The notes: generated from the sequence alone by a model not told the origin. A stretch of DNA of 64,000 bases from Aphanomyces cochlioides (GCA_019828595.1 JAHQRK010000038.1:186001-250000), one strand, 5' to 3'. Numbered from the stretch's first letter, positions 46,302-58,128 are shown. Made by a program: numbers and translations.

Positions 46302-46737
46302 TTGCCAAGTCCAATTTTCCATTGTTCACACAAAATTTCGAACGACAAATACAGCAAGAAAGCACTCAACCTCTGACGATGGAATTCTATACGACATAGA
46401 TTCAAACTGTTGCTGGTATGGCCCCCCAACTGGGTGTAAATGTTCCGCAATATGGTGAACATTCCAGGATAGTGCCGAGATCTTTGCCGCGATTGCAAAA
46501 CTGGTCAATCGTGCTCATCTTTGATGTTACTCCAAAGTAATGTTACGTCTAACGTTTGTACCATGTGACCTGTTGTATGTAGAACAGTACTACATCAGCA
46601 AGTCGTCGTTTCTATTCTCTTGATGCAGTACAAAGCTCAAAAGCACCATTAGACCACAACAGCCCACTCAAAGAAGTCGAAGTACTAGACAGTCACAACA
46701 CGTTTATATATTATAGAGTCAAGACAACCCGAGCAGT

Positions 46738-48300
46738 CTAAACTTGGTTGTCCGCGTTGGCCGCTTCAGCCGCAGCTTGGTTCTTAGCTTCTTGCTTCAC
46801 GCGGTGAGCTTCCGCTTTTTGTTCCAAGAACGCATGCCACTTGGCACGACCACCCTTCTTAAAGTACCACCAGTAGAAGCTCAAAACGGAGCCCACGACA
46901 CCAGCAGAAATGATCGCACCAAATACAATCACCACCGTGTCGCCCTTGAACATGTACGTCAAACCCAACAAGATGCCAGGCAAGATGATGAACAACATGA
47001 GCAAAAACATGGCAGCCACGACCGGCCAACGAGCACTGTAGTACGCCAAACGACGGGCCCACAACAAGATCGGGTAACGCGTGATCGGGATCGGGTAGAA
47101 CAAAAAGATACCAAACACGTTGAACCAAAAGTGCACAAGCGCAATAGCCACGGCGTCCGGCGAACCAGTCACCCACGAAGCCAACAGCGCCGTCACTGTC
47201 GTACCCAAGTTGGCCCCCATCACAATTGGATACACTTGCTCCAACGTGATCAAACCCAAACCAGCCATGGGAGTCAACGTCGACGTGACCACCGTCGACG
47301 AATGCACGCAGAACGTGATGGCCGTGCCGATGAGGATGTTCACATAAGGGTTAAAGTTGAGCATCTTGCGGATCGTCTTTTGGGCCGAACCACGAAACAA
47401 CTTTTGCAACATGTGCACCAACGCCACCAACGACAAGACCAACATGAGGAAACCAATCACGACGCAAATGCCACCAGCCGTGCTCTGCTTCATGCTCTTC
47501 TCCAACACCACCTTGTCGTAGAACATGCCTTCCTTCAAAAACTTGGCCTTCGCGCATTCCACCTTACCCGTCGACACCTTCTCAATCATCGACTTGTCCA
47601 CCTTGATGATGATCTTGGCAAACGGGTTCACCACCAAATCCACAGGTGACTCGAAGAAACCAGACGTGTGACCGCCCGCCATCGCAATCGACATCTTCTC
47701 GAGCGGATGGAAAATCAACTCGATCGGGAACAACACAATCACAGACCAAATGTTGTACATGTCGTGCACCGTCGCGGCAGCCATGGCACGCTCGAAGCGG
47801 TCGCGCTTGCCCACTTGACCAAACGCTACCATGATGCACGTCACACACGTACCGACGTTCGCTCCCATGATAATCGGCACACCTTGACGGACCGTCAAAC
47901 CCTTGGCACCCACGAGAGCCACCGTGATGGACGTCACCGTGCCGGACGAGTGCAACAACGCAGTCGACACCACACCCACCATCAAACCAGCCACGGGGTT
48001 GTCCGAAAACTTGAACGCAGCCTTCGCTTCGCATCCCAACAACAAGGCAAACGAATCACCAATCACCTTGACGGCCACCATGAAAAAGTACAACGACGCC
48101 AACGCCAAGCACAAGTAGAAGAGACCCCAGAAGATCTTCATGTACCATGGCAACGTCGAGAACGTCTTGTCTTCTTCGTACCCGGCTTCTTCGAGCTGAG
48201 CGATGTAGGCTTCTTGGTCGACGAGGATGTTGGGTGTATCCTTCTTGAGTTCGTCGTAGTCGGCTTGGGGAGTCGGGATGAGAGTATTGTTGCTCGCCAT
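46738..48300 (-). CDS. Na/phosphate cotransporter, SLC34/NptA type (left copy)
   Basis: The 520-aa, single-exon product shows the two inverted Na_Pi_cotrans repeats of the family. Repeat 1 has LLHSSGTVTSITVALVG (115-131) and PIIMGANVGTCVT (142-154); repeat 2 has CVHSSTVVTSTLTPMAG (331-347) and PIVMGANLGTTVTALLAS (358-375). These Ser/Thr-rich stretches form the sodium and phosphate sites in SLC34 proteins, which take up phosphate across the plasma membrane. About eight to ten membrane spans and an Ala/Gln-rich, charged cytosolic tail are visible. The protein is identical to the right copy. Only 26 bp upstream of the ATG are shared with that copy, so the two must use different promoters, or one has none. 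Confidence 0.95.
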   Translation of the reverse strand: MASNNTLIPTPQADYDELKKDTPNILVDQEAYIAQLEEAGYEEDKTFSTLPWYMKIFWGLFYLCLALASLYFFMVAVKVIGDSFALLLGCEAKAAFKFSDNPVAGLMVGVVSTALLHSSGTVTSITVALVGAKGLTVRQGVPIIMGANVGTCVTCIMVAFGQVGKRDRFERAMAAATVHDMYNIWSVIVLFPIELIFHPLEKMSIAMAGGHTSGFFESPVDLVVNPFAKIIIKVDKSMIEKVSTGKVECAKAKFLKEGMFYDKVVLEKSMKQSTAGGICVVIGFLMLVLSLVALVHMLQKLFRGSAQKTIRKMLNFNPYVNILIGTAITFCVHSSTVVTSTLTPMAGLGLITLEQVYPIVMGANLGTTVTALLASWVTGSPDAVAIALVHFWFNVFGIFLFYPIPITRYPILLWARRLAYYSARWPVVAAMFLLMLFIILPGILLGLTYMFKGDTVVIVFGAIISAGVVGSVLSFYWWYFKKGGRAKWHAFLEQKAEAHRVKQEAKNQAAAEAANADNQV

Positions 48301-48326
48301 GTTTGTTGTGTGGCAAGTTGAAAACT

Positions 48327-50467
48327 GAGTGGTTGTATCAAGTTTGGACGGTCGTAATACTTCAACAAGTTTGTAGATTCAAATTCAGTTGTATTGAATC
48401 TCGGTCCCCTAGAGAGCCGAATCAGATGGGGGAGTGGCTTTACTGCTGATGCCGGCGTCAACCATGCTGCACCTTGTAACTCAAGAGTGTTATGTATCGT
48501 CGTTGGATGGCTGTGAATGGTTTCTGCTGCTTATCAGCGGCCGCACTCAATTATTCTCTGCGTAGCCATCAACTCCTGAGGAAGGAAGAGACTTCTAAGT
48601 ACTTCGGCCCGTGATGCCAGACCGGATCTATTTCTACCGAAAACGCCACGCTGTGGGACATGCTGGACCTTGTCACATCAAGTCCTTTTTTGCATAGGAC
48701 ACTTTGATATTTCTTGCCGCCACAGGTTGGTTGGTTACGCATTAAAAGTGCTCTGCGACGAGTCTTGTGGGCATTGCTCACTCAGTGTCCTATGCACGCT
48801 CCCCCAAAGGTATGCACCTGTCCCTTCGTCACGGGGGCGAAATAGCTACATAGTTTCAAGGCTGTAATGGACTCAAAAGGCCAAGTTTCCCTACAACCAC
48901 CTACATTGCTTCGGAGTTCAAGCGGTTGTTCGGCATTCATCGTTCACAGAGGACTTGGGGACAAGTATTTATGCAAGTTGATTGACGTGGTTTTACAGTA
49001 CTACATAGTTTTCAACGAGAGTGAACTCCATCTGCGAAGGGATCTCGGGGGTCTTTTACAAGAGTCACACATCAATGGTTGACAGCCTGCCTCGCGGCGG
49101 ACAGTCGTCTTGTGCTTGGACGGGTCAAGCGCTTTTCGATGGACCTCGGAGAGAGCTCCATTCGAAGAGAAGGACCGATCGTTCGGATCGAAACGTTGAT
49201 TCCTCAAGGGGGGCCAAGTCAATCGAGTTCCATGGAACGAGAGGCCGTGGATTGTACGTTGGAGCAGGTGCGTTGCTGTTATCCGCAGGAGCGGGCTTTT
49301 CAACGGTGCTTTCAAAACCCCAAATATTCGCACATGTCGAGCAAACCTCATCAGCACAGTCAGGGCTCGGTCGCATGCGAGCGTGGCAGAGAATACATCG
49401 GCGTTGCTGCGTCGAGGAATTGGCCTGCGCTACGTCGCGAAGGTACGATCGCATGCGTGCTTGATAGATCTTCCGTCAGCTGACGGAATATATACAGCAT
49501 GAACCCTTTGGTCGGGGAAAGTTGAGCCCATCCCTTCAGAGATTTTTCAACCACAGCTCAAAAAGATGTCAAACCTGTAATCACCTGTCTAGATTCGTTG
49601 TCTCGTCATTGATGGATAATAGTCATACCCATGATTGTTTCGAATCTCGCTCAGTAGTATAAATGCAGTATGAAGTCAATCCCACTCTGTGGTTTCTTGC
49701 TTGGAAGCGATTGCGCCGGCACAAGCATGGGTTGTCTTCCACCTCATTTCGCTAATTCACTCATTTCTACTTTCATTTCGTTGTGTCTTAAACGAACTAT
49801 CGTCTCGACCAAGGGCAAAGTTCACTTTGCAGTTTGCAGTGCAACCGTTTCTCGATTTTTGGAGGGGTTGACACAGTCGTGGGCCGCCAAATCATGTCCT
49901 GGGCCGACCATCACGAATGTTACTGTACCCCATGCGTTGGACAGCGGGTCAGATTTTCTCCCTCGCTTGCTTAGAAAACCCAACTTTTAGATCCTGTTAC
50001 GATTAAGCTACATGGAACACTCCAACTCGTGCTGGTAGACTTCCTGGCAGGACAATGTTTTGATGGATCGACAACTGGCCAAGCCTTAGTGTGTCGGTCA
50101 TTCAAAGTCCTCACAAAAGAGCCCTTCATACAACTGCGACAAATTTGAATCAAACAACAATCTACGTCGTGGGCCGAGCGCGGATACAACTAATGCCAGC
50201 GAGATAGATTCTTGCAATGCGAAACAGGACCAGCAAGAGTATCACGTGTTCAAAGGGTTGGATACGATGCCTCTGGGAGAGGTAACGTCCAGTTCATGTT
50301 TGTTTGGTCAAGTCGTTTGGTCAACAACTTGAAAGTACATTTCACTTAGTTTACCTCTTTGGCCTCTTACAAGATTCAAACACAAGCACAAATGAATCTT
50401 CATCACAGCAGGAGCCAGAGAGCCAACCATGAAAGCATACAAAACAGTACAGCATGAAACAAATCTT
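48327..50467. other. Spacer between the inverted arms
   Basis: 2141 bp with no confident gene. 49020-49480 is GC-richer and open in several frames; one plus-strand frame (RGRGLYVGAGALLLSAGAGF) faintly recalls the start of a SET-domain protein, but I cannot support it. 49989-50147 is another protein-like tail (VTIKLHGTLQLVLVDFLAG) ending in TGA, unrecognised. Both may be pieces of lost genes. The promoters of the two head-to-head cotransporter genes must lie here if both are expressed. Confidence 0.5.
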
Positions 50468-50493
50468 AGTTTTCAACTTGCCACACAACAAAC

Positions 50494-52056
50494 ATGGCGA
50501 GCAACAATACTCTCATCCCGACTCCCCAAGCCGACTACGACGAACTCAAGAAGGATACACCCAACATCCTCGTCGACCAAGAAGCCTACATCGCTCAGCT
50601 CGAAGAAGCCGGGTACGAAGAAGACAAGACGTTCTCGACGTTGCCATGGTACATGAAGATCTTCTGGGGTCTCTTCTACTTGTGCTTGGCGTTGGCGTCG
50701 TTGTACTTTTTCATGGTGGCCGTCAAGGTGATTGGTGATTCGTTTGCCTTGTTGTTGGGATGCGAAGCGAAGGCTGCGTTCAAGTTTTCGGACAACCCCG
50801 TGGCTGGTTTGATGGTGGGTGTGGTGTCGACTGCGTTGTTGCACTCGTCCGGCACGGTGACGTCCATCACGGTGGCTCTCGTGGGTGCCAAGGGTTTGAC
50901 GGTCCGTCAAGGTGTGCCGATTATCATGGGAGCGAACGTCGGTACGTGTGTGACGTGCATCATGGTAGCGTTTGGTCAAGTGGGCAAGCGCGACCGCTTC
51001 GAGCGTGCCATGGCTGCCGCGACGGTGCACGACATGTACAACATTTGGTCTGTGATTGTGTTGTTCCCGATCGAGTTGATTTTCCATCCGCTCGAGAAGA
51101 TGTCGATTGCGATGGCGGGCGGTCACACGTCTGGTTTCTTCGAGTCACCTGTGGATTTGGTGGTGAACCCGTTTGCCAAGATCATCATCAAGGTGGACAA
51201 GTCGATGATTGAGAAGGTGTCGACGGGTAAGGTGGAATGCGCGAAGGCCAAGTTTTTGAAGGAAGGCATGTTCTACGACAAGGTGGTGTTGGAGAAGAGC
51301 ATGAAGCAGAGCACGGCTGGTGGCATTTGCGTCGTGATTGGTTTCCTCATGTTGGTCTTGTCGTTGGTGGCGTTGGTGCACATGTTGCAAAAGTTGTTTC
51401 GTGGTTCGGCCCAAAAGACGATCCGCAAGATGCTCAACTTTAACCCTTATGTGAACATCCTCATCGGCACGGCCATCACGTTCTGCGTGCATTCGTCGAC
51501 GGTGGTCACGTCGACGTTGACTCCCATGGCTGGTTTGGGTTTGATCACGTTGGAGCAAGTGTATCCAATTGTGATGGGGGCCAACTTGGGTACGACAGTG
51601 ACGGCGCTGTTGGCTTCGTGGGTGACTGGTTCGCCGGACGCCGTGGCTATTGCGCTTGTGCACTTTTGGTTCAACGTGTTTGGTATCTTTTTGTTCTACC
51701 CGATCCCGATCACGCGTTACCCGATCTTGTTGTGGGCCCGTCGTTTGGCGTACTACAGTGCTCGTTGGCCGGTCGTGGCTGCCATGTTTTTGCTCATGTT
51801 GTTCATCATCTTGCCTGGCATCTTGTTGGGTTTGACGTACATGTTCAAGGGCGACACGGTGGTGATTGTATTTGGTGCGATCATTTCTGCTGGTGTCGTG
51901 GGCTCCGTTTTGAGCTTCTACTGGTGGTACTTTAAGAAGGGTGGTCGTGCCAAGTGGCATGCGTTCTTGGAACAAAAAGCGGAAGCTCACCGCGTGAAGC
52001 AAGAAGCTAAGAACCAAGCTGCGGCTGAAGCGGCCAACGCGGACAACCAAGTTTAG
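50494..52056 (+). CDS. Na/phosphate cotransporter, SLC34/NptA type (right copy)
   Basis: Same 520-aa protein as the left copy, with the same two QSS-type repeats (here HSSGTVTS and HSSTVVTS) and MGAN motifs. Transcribed away from the spacer, head to head with its twin. Codon use is strongly biased to G/C third positions in a few amino acids, as in the M13 protease and unlike the array genes, which suggests high expression. This copy probably keeps the native downstream neighbour; whether it keeps the native promoter cannot be told. Confidence 0.95.
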   Translation: MASNNTLIPTPQADYDELKKDTPNILVDQEAYIAQLEEAGYEEDKTFSTLPWYMKIFWGLFYLCLALASLYFFMVAVKVIGDSFALLLGCEAKAAFKFSDNPVAGLMVGVVSTALLHSSGTVTSITVALVGAKGLTVRQGVPIIMGANVGTCVTCIMVAFGQVGKRDRFERAMAAATVHDMYNIWSVIVLFPIELIFHPLEKMSIAMAGGHTSGFFESPVDLVVNPFAKIIIKVDKSMIEKVSTGKVECAKAKFLKEGMFYDKVVLEKSMKQSTAGGICVVIGFLMLVLSLVALVHMLQKLFRGSAQKTIRKMLNFNPYVNILIGTAITFCVHSSTVVTSTLTPMAGLGLITLEQVYPIVMGANLGTTVTALLASWVTGSPDAVAIALVHFWFNVFGIFLFYPIPITRYPILLWARRLAYYSARWPVVAAMFLLMLFIILPGILLGLTYMFKGDTVVIVFGAIISAGVVGSVLSFYWWYFKKGGRAKWHAFLEQKAEAHRVKQEAKNQAAAEAANADNQV

Positions 52057-52492
52057 ACTGCTCGGGTTGTCTTGACTCTATAATATATAAACGTGTTGTG
52101 ACTGTCTAGTACTTCGACTTCTTTGAGTGGGCTGTTGTGGTCTAATGGTGCTTTTGAGCTTTGTACTGCATCAAGAGAATAGAAACGACGACTTGCTGAT
52201 GTAGTACTGTTCTACATACAACAGGTCACATGGTACAAACGTTAGACGTAACATTACTTTGGAGTAACATCAAAGATGAGCACGATTGACCAGTTTTGCA
52301 ATCGCGGCAAAGATCTCGGCACTATCCTGGAATGTTCACCATATTGCGGAACATTTACACCCAGTTGGGGGGCCATACCAGCAACAGTTTGAATCTATGT
52401 CGTATAGAATTCCATCGTCAGAGGTTGAGTGCTTTCTTGCTGTATTTGTCGTTCGAAATTTTGTGTGAACAATGGAAAATTGGACTTGGCAA

Positions 52493-52670
52493 TTAGGCAA
52501 CCCACTTGACACCAGCAGAGGGGAGTGAATGCACATTTGCCTGGACCAACTTGATTGAAACGCGGATTTCCTCTCGTTGTTACAAGTAGTTGCGAAGCTC
52601 GTATGTTACTCAGCTTGAAATCCAATCCTTCGACCAAGGTCAGGCGGATTTGGAAATGAAATTTGCTGTC
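52493..52670 (-). pseudogene. Highly decayed array C-terminal fragment (right arm)
   Basis: Mirror of 46124-46301, with identical lesions. It lies between the cotransporter 3' end and the better kept fragment at 52922-53266, all oriented like copy K. Confidence 0.65.
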
Positions 52671-52921
52671 GGAACTGTGACAAGAGCAGTCGTCCTTTTA
52701 TTTGCCATGGTCACAAAATCATCATGGACTCTACTTCGCAGCAGCGATCAGTATTACCGAGTCATGAGCTAACTGCTGGTAAAGCTTCGGATTCTCTAGT
52801 TGTACTGGGATTGTAAGCACTAGGAAGATATGGATCTTGGCAACTCGAGCCGTACAGTGGCCTTGACACGTCAATCAGTATAAAATGTGTTATGTTCACT
52901 ATAATCTTGGAAATTCAACCG

Positions 52922-53266
52922 TTAGGCGACCCAGTTTGACTTCTGTCGAGGGGCATGGATACATGATCTTCTTGTAGGCGTCGGCTGAAACGTTGAGCAC
53001 TTCTTGTGGTTGCAAATGGCAAAACTTGTATTGTGTTTGCTTGTACATGTTGGTATTGCCAGCCGTGGATCACTCAACCTCGAATCCAAACCATCGAGTA
53101 AACTCAAACGTACTTGCAAATCCACTTGGCCGTCGGACTTGTAGCACAAGATGAAGCTGTCTGCACTGATCAGTGCTATCGTCTTAGCTTGTGCCTGCGA
53201 GACCTGTGGAATACAGAGTTTTGGACCATTATAGTAGGATTGAGCCAGCAAAGTGGACTCATCCAT
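52922..53266 (-). pseudogene. Array family C-terminal fragment (right arm)
   Basis: Mirror of 45528-45872. Reads LISADSFILCYKSDG and RLAIPTCTSKHNTSF to NWVA. Downstream of copy K in the same direction, so it is likely a tandem remnant of the minus-strand half of the array. 53267-53874 between it and copy K has no gene. Confidence 0.78.
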
Positions 53267-53874
53267 GGCCTACGCAGAGAACGCAATGGCAGTACGTCAG
53301 AAGTTTGCAGCGTCGGTTTGAGTTAGCAAGGCGATAAAGTGAGCCTTTCAGGCGACTATAGGGGGAGGTATGCACTGCACTACATTAGGCAAATAGAAGC
53401 GACGAGAATGCCGTCTGTCATCTTTCCTTCTGATGAACTACTTAGTAAATAGTTCTTCGTACAGCAGATCACGTGGTAGAAACGTTAGATGTAACATTAC
53501 TTCGGTCTATCCTAAGACGACTTGGAGTTGTTTATTCGTCATGCTGTCAGAGAAAATAAAAAAAGTGGACACAGGCAATCGTGCGTTGAGTGTGTGGTTA
53601 TCGACGTCACGACAGAAAGGCAATTTGAAGTTTTTATGCCTCCAATATCTGCAGCAATTTGCCATGGAATCTTACCTTAGCCACTCGAAGTGCGACTGCA
53701 ATTCTGTAGTTGCGGCAAAAATCTCTGCACTATCGACATAGTGGAAGATTTGCACTGAGTTGAGGGGCAAGAAAAAAAAGCAGTTGACAAAACCTCAACG
53801 AGCTCCGTTGGCAGATTCCTTCCTGTATTCGTAGTTCAAAATAGTTGTAAGCAAGGGCAAGTTGGACCTGGCAA

Positions 53875-55844
53875 TTAGGCAACCCACTTGACATCATGCC
53901 GAGGGGCGTGAATGCAGACTTGCCCTGACGAACTTGGTTGAAACGTTGAGCACTTCTTGCCATTACAAATTGCGAAGCTCGAGTCGTGTTGGCTTGTGCA
54001 CGTTGGAATGGCCAACACTGGATCATGCAATTTGGGATCCAAACCTTCAACCAAGCTCAGGCGGATTTGCAATCGCGCTTTGCTGTCGGAAGTGTAACAC
54101 AAAACAAAGCAGTCGGCCGCTCGACAACTGAAGAGCGGAATTTTGCGGTACCGAGGATTAAGATCGTACAAGTTGTGGAGAGATCCACCGATTTTATGAG
54201 CTGGTTCTGGAGCATGGCGTCCAATTAGTTCGAAGAGGATGCGGTTCATAACATCATTGAAAGCTCGTTGGCTGTGGATGTTTCTCCGATTTTGTAGTTG
54301 ATGTGAAGCTCCGACTGGAGATACCGCTGTGGTAGCTTGACATTGAACCAAGACACTAGTGGTGAAGGAATTACTGAATCCATATTGTGAGAGTCGCTCA
54401 AGACATCGAAAAAAGTCTAATTTGCATCTGGATGGGATATATTCGAAGATTCTTACATGGACTAAGAGTTCCAAGAGATGAAATGCCAACGAATACAACA
54501 CTGGACACAGGGAAAGGATAATCCATCCCAAAATAATCCCTAGTCAGTATCGTCAGTGATTGTACGTAAGTTGTGCAACCTCCCGCGACCTCGATAGTTT
54601 CTTGCTGGACATTTGATGGGAGAAAGAGGCCCCAGACATCATGAAACAGCTGCATCAGCGACGTGCTCCCGTTCAGACTCATGACTGGACCACCGTAGAG
54701 GAAGGCTGCAAATCCGAGTATACTCGGGTCCACGGGGGTGAATCTCGCTTCCCATCCGCGAGCCTTGGCTAGATATGACAAGAATCGCATGGAAAAATAT
54801 CCATTCCAAACCTACAAATGAGGATTCAGCTCAATGTTTGAGATCCCTCGACAGACGAAGCGTGAAGAGTAAAAGCAACAGAGCGAAAACGAGGAAATAT
54901 CTCTGATTTGTGTCACACGTTCAACAGACCAAGCGATAAAATCTGGCGCAAGCATGATGTCGATCATCATGCCGAACGATACTAGAGGATTGCTGACAAC
55001 CAAGTAGGTCGGATCACCCATAATGACTTCGTAGTGGCTGTAATGATCTTCCTGTACTCCAATATTACGTAGACTTTGGAAAAGCACTTGGTAATGCCGA
55101 CAATATCGTTGCCATAGTACTTGCAGAATGTAAAGAGTCAGGAGACAGCGATAACCAAACTTGAACCAACTCCAAATGGCATGTTCCCAGACAAAAGACG
55201 AAAATTAAACTTTGTACGAGTCCTCAGTGGCAGTCAAGGAGGGCATTGGCTCCAACCAAAGGCAACTATCAGAAAAGACGGTGCCATAGTAGTAGTTTCT
55301 CTGACAATGAAAGAGTGGACTGCTTCTTCGATGGACAACGTCTTCGCTGATAAAGTTCGATATTACTGTCGAATTCCAGCACCATAAAACATCGAGCCTA
55401 CTCAAAACCCATGACAATGGTGGTGGAGATCGATGGCATCTACCTGGAAAGCGAACAAGGTTGGGAAATACTGCATTCGCTGGAACTGTGGTTGGTGGCA
55501 ACGCGATAACTCGGCGCAACACAAATGTAATCGTCGAATCGTCAAACTTGCACACTGCATCGTTGTCCATCGTGCGATTGTTGTGCACATTGCTCAAGAA
55601 ATCAAACGTCGCGTTGCTTAGCGCTTCGAACGAGTTCCATTTGACAAGACTTCTCTCAGGTATACTCCATGGCAACGGTTCTGTAAGGTAGGCGAAGAAA
55701 GGCTACAGATGACACTCACAGCATAGGCAATACCAAATAATATACTGTGCTTGCAAGCTTGAGGACGAACAAACCGGTGTAGCAAAGGGATAGACGGCTA
55801 AACCGCACCGTGGCCTTGGATGGAATGTCATGAATCTTCGCCAT
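53875..55844 (-). pseudogene. Array family copy K, two lesions in exon 3
   Basis: Start MAKIHDIPSK at 55844; exon 1 55844-55746; intron 55703-55745; exon 2 from 55702 (PFFAYLTEPLPWSIPERS) to LVRFPG. Exon 3 begins GSMFYGAGIR, then shifts frame near 55372, and later meets TAA at 55205-55207 where Tyr is expected (SYKV then FSSFVWEH). Exon 4 (VWNGYFSMRFLSYLAKARGW, VDPSILGFAAFLYGGP), exon 5 (GIILGWIILSLCPVLYS) and exon 6 are open to HDVKWVA. Its last 30 bases lie inside the right arm of the inverted duplication. First of the minus-strand block. Confidence 0.85.
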
Positions 55845-56168
55845 GGCCAAGGCAAACGCAGAGTGAAACTGTTCACTGTTGACAAACTACCGTTTTAAAT
55901 ATGTGTCCCAAGACAATTTGTGTTGTGAAGTTAGTGCGTGTGACTTAGTATTCGTCGTTAAGAGATAATTATTTATGCTTGATATTGCGGGGCTCATCGA
56001 TATCACCCACCAAGCGTTAACAAAGCTAATCAGGTTTTCTTGATTGCTTAGCTGGAACGGAATTGTCGGATACAGACTTCCATTACGTCCATAGTGCACT
56101 AAAATTTGGCCCTTTAAAGCATTTTTCGTCAATTTTCGCGATTTCGACGAGTGTTACAGATGAAATAA
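55845..56168. other. Spacer between copies K and L
   Basis: AT-rich sequence upstream of copy K's start and beyond the end of copy L. No gene seen. Confidence 0.4.
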
Positions 56169-58128
56169 CTACAACACCCACTTTGTATTGCACCAAGTTG
56201 CGGCAGTCGGCTTGTACGTCCTGCATGCATTACCATCGCATGTGGAATAGCTCGCATTGTGTTGGCTTGAACAGGTTGGAATCGCAAATTGTGGATCGCA
56301 CAGCATGGTGTCCAAGCAGTCGAGTAAACTCAGCCGAACTTGCGAAAATAGCTTGCCATCTGACGTGTAGCACAAGACAAAGCAGTCGGCAGCTCGATAG
56401 CTGAACAGAGGCATTTTGCGATATTGCGGATTCCGGAGATAAATTGCATGGAGTAATCCTCCAATTTATGTTCGGGTTCTGGTGCTCGACACCGTATCAA
56501 CGCGAAGAACAGTCGATTCTTGGTATCGTTGAACGCTCGATGGCTATGCAAGATAGTTAGAATATCTTCACTTCTTGGCCCACATGATGAACATGTCTGC
56601 AGCGAGAACGGAACTGCTGGGGCTATTGCAGCCACAACGTTGTTAACAGAAGAGCAAGCCAACTCGAGCGGAGATTAGCTGTGAACCTTTTCCAACATTG
56701 AGGTGCTGGATTCAGACATTGAATGATACCTAGCGATCGTGGAGTCTTGATGTATATTTCAGTTTATCTCACGTGGTTGAGCATGCTGGATTAGTTGAAA
56801 TAATCTCGAGAGGAGAACTGGCAACGATGCCATCAGAGTGGATCCAGTGACCATTTCTACAGAGAACTTAAGAGCTTTTGACTCGTGATCGCACAAGTGA
56901 CAATTTCAATGGCTTGAGACTCGTGTCTTGCCGGCAGAAAGAGACTCCATGTGAGATGTAACATGGCCATTAATGGCGTATTGTCAATTAAGCTCATCAG
57001 TGGTCCTCCATAGAGGACTGCTCCCAAGCCAAGCACTCCTGGATCAATCGGAGCAAAATTTTGTTCCCATCGGAGGGCCTTTGCAACATTCAACAAGAGG
57101 CGCATCACCAAATAACGACTCCAAACCTACAAGAAGCAATCAGTTGATCTCCTGGTGAATCCAAACAAATTGTGTCGAGTAAAAGCAACCCAGACAGATG
57201 GCTAGAAGGTCATTGTACTGGGAGACATGCAGCACAGACCAGCAAATATAAACTGGAGTTAGTTCTATGTCAACCATCACCACCAAGGCACACTCAGAAT
57301 CAAATAGGTAGGATCACCAACAATGACTTCGTAGTGACTGTACTTGCTGTCAACACCAATGACCCTAAGGGTACAAAGCAAGGGAGGGTAGTGTCGCCAG
57401 TATCGCTCCCATAAGACTCGTAAAATGGAAAGAGTGACAAGACATCGAAAACAAATCTTGAACCAGCTCCACTAGAACTCTCCCAGACGACTGTTGCCAA
57501 ATAGACCATGTAGTCGTCGACTCGCCCGTCATGTGACTAATATTCGAGCCAAATACATGAGTCGGACCAAATTGAGCCATAATAATAGTTGCGTTGGCAT
57601 TCAAATAAGCAACTGGTTTGCGTTCGATGCGTATCTTGGCGTACAACATTTGTCACAAACGAACGTAATCCAGATCCATAAAACATTGCTCCTACTCCAC
57701 GCGTGTGAGGATAAAAGTGGCAGCTGTCAACATTAAACTTACTTGGAAAGCGAATAAAGTGAGCGTTAAGGGAGGTCTCAGGGACTCCATCGATCGGTAG
57801 AGTCAGCTCGCGGCGCACATCGTACGTAATAGAAGCACTGTCGACGTGGGTGGCAGTGCCGTTGCTCATTGTTTGGTCGTTGTGCAGGTAGTGTAGATAG
57901 TTGAAAGTTTTTGAACGTTTCGAACGAATCCCATTCAATGACGCGTCTTTCAGGTATAGTCTATGGCAATGGTTTGGTCAGATAGGCCAACAGTGGCTAT
58001 AGTTTTCTTTGGGGAAGGTACCGTGCAAGCAAGTTCAAGAGCGAAGATACCAGTACAGTATAGCAAAGCGAGAGGCGACTGTACTGTGCAGAGGCCTTCG
58101 TCTGGGGTGCATCTGTGACTTTGACCAT
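56169..58128 (-). pseudogene. Array family copy L, multiply broken
   Basis: Start MVKVTDAPQTK at 58128. Exon 1 has a 5-bp duplication (TACTG) shifting the frame inside the first membrane span. Exon 2 has TAG at about 57961-57963 for the Trp of LPW, and a shift near 57905 before NYLHYLHNDQTMS. Exon 3 remnants include GSGLRSFVTNV, CQRNYYYGSIWSDSCIW and EVIVGDPTYLI with several shifts. Exon 4 (IDPGVLGLGAVLYGGP, 57111-56857) is clear. The C-terminal domain is in two frames (FNDTKNRLFFALI, then PLFSYRAADCFVLCYTSDG) and ends TKWVL. Heavily decayed relative to copies C or K. Confidence 0.83.

Larger units (their letters stand above)
44890..48326 (-). repeat. Left arm of a 3437-bp inverted duplication
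   Basis: Every position x pairs with 98794-x in the right arm. The boundaries are sharp: mismatch at 44889/53905 and at 48327/50467. All open frames I compared in the two arms are identical, so the arms are the same or nearly so. Contents: the last codons of an array gene (to about 44921, HDVKWVA), two degraded C-terminal fragments, and a complete Na/Pi cotransporter gene. Confidence 0.95.
50468..53904 (+). repeat. Right arm of the 3437-bp inverted duplication
   Basis: Mirror image of 44890-48326. At its outer end it passes without a break into the complete C-terminal exon of copy K (53875-54531), whereas the left arm holds only the last codons of that gene. This makes the right arm the likely original. 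Confidence 0.95.

Noticed and set aside
46744..47649. 301-codon frame opposite the cotransporter, repeated at 51145-52050
   Set aside because: Antisense shadow of a strongly codon-biased gene; composition is His/Arg/Gln-rich and has no domain.
49021..49483. SET/MYND-like or zinc-finger gene in the spacer
   Set aside because: Several overlapping frames look weakly protein-like on both strands, but none has a complete motif set or a consistent start and end.
44890..53904. Inverted arms as ends of one giant transposon
   Set aside because: The arms contain a host-type cotransporter and array fragments, no transposase, and no target duplication at the outer borders.
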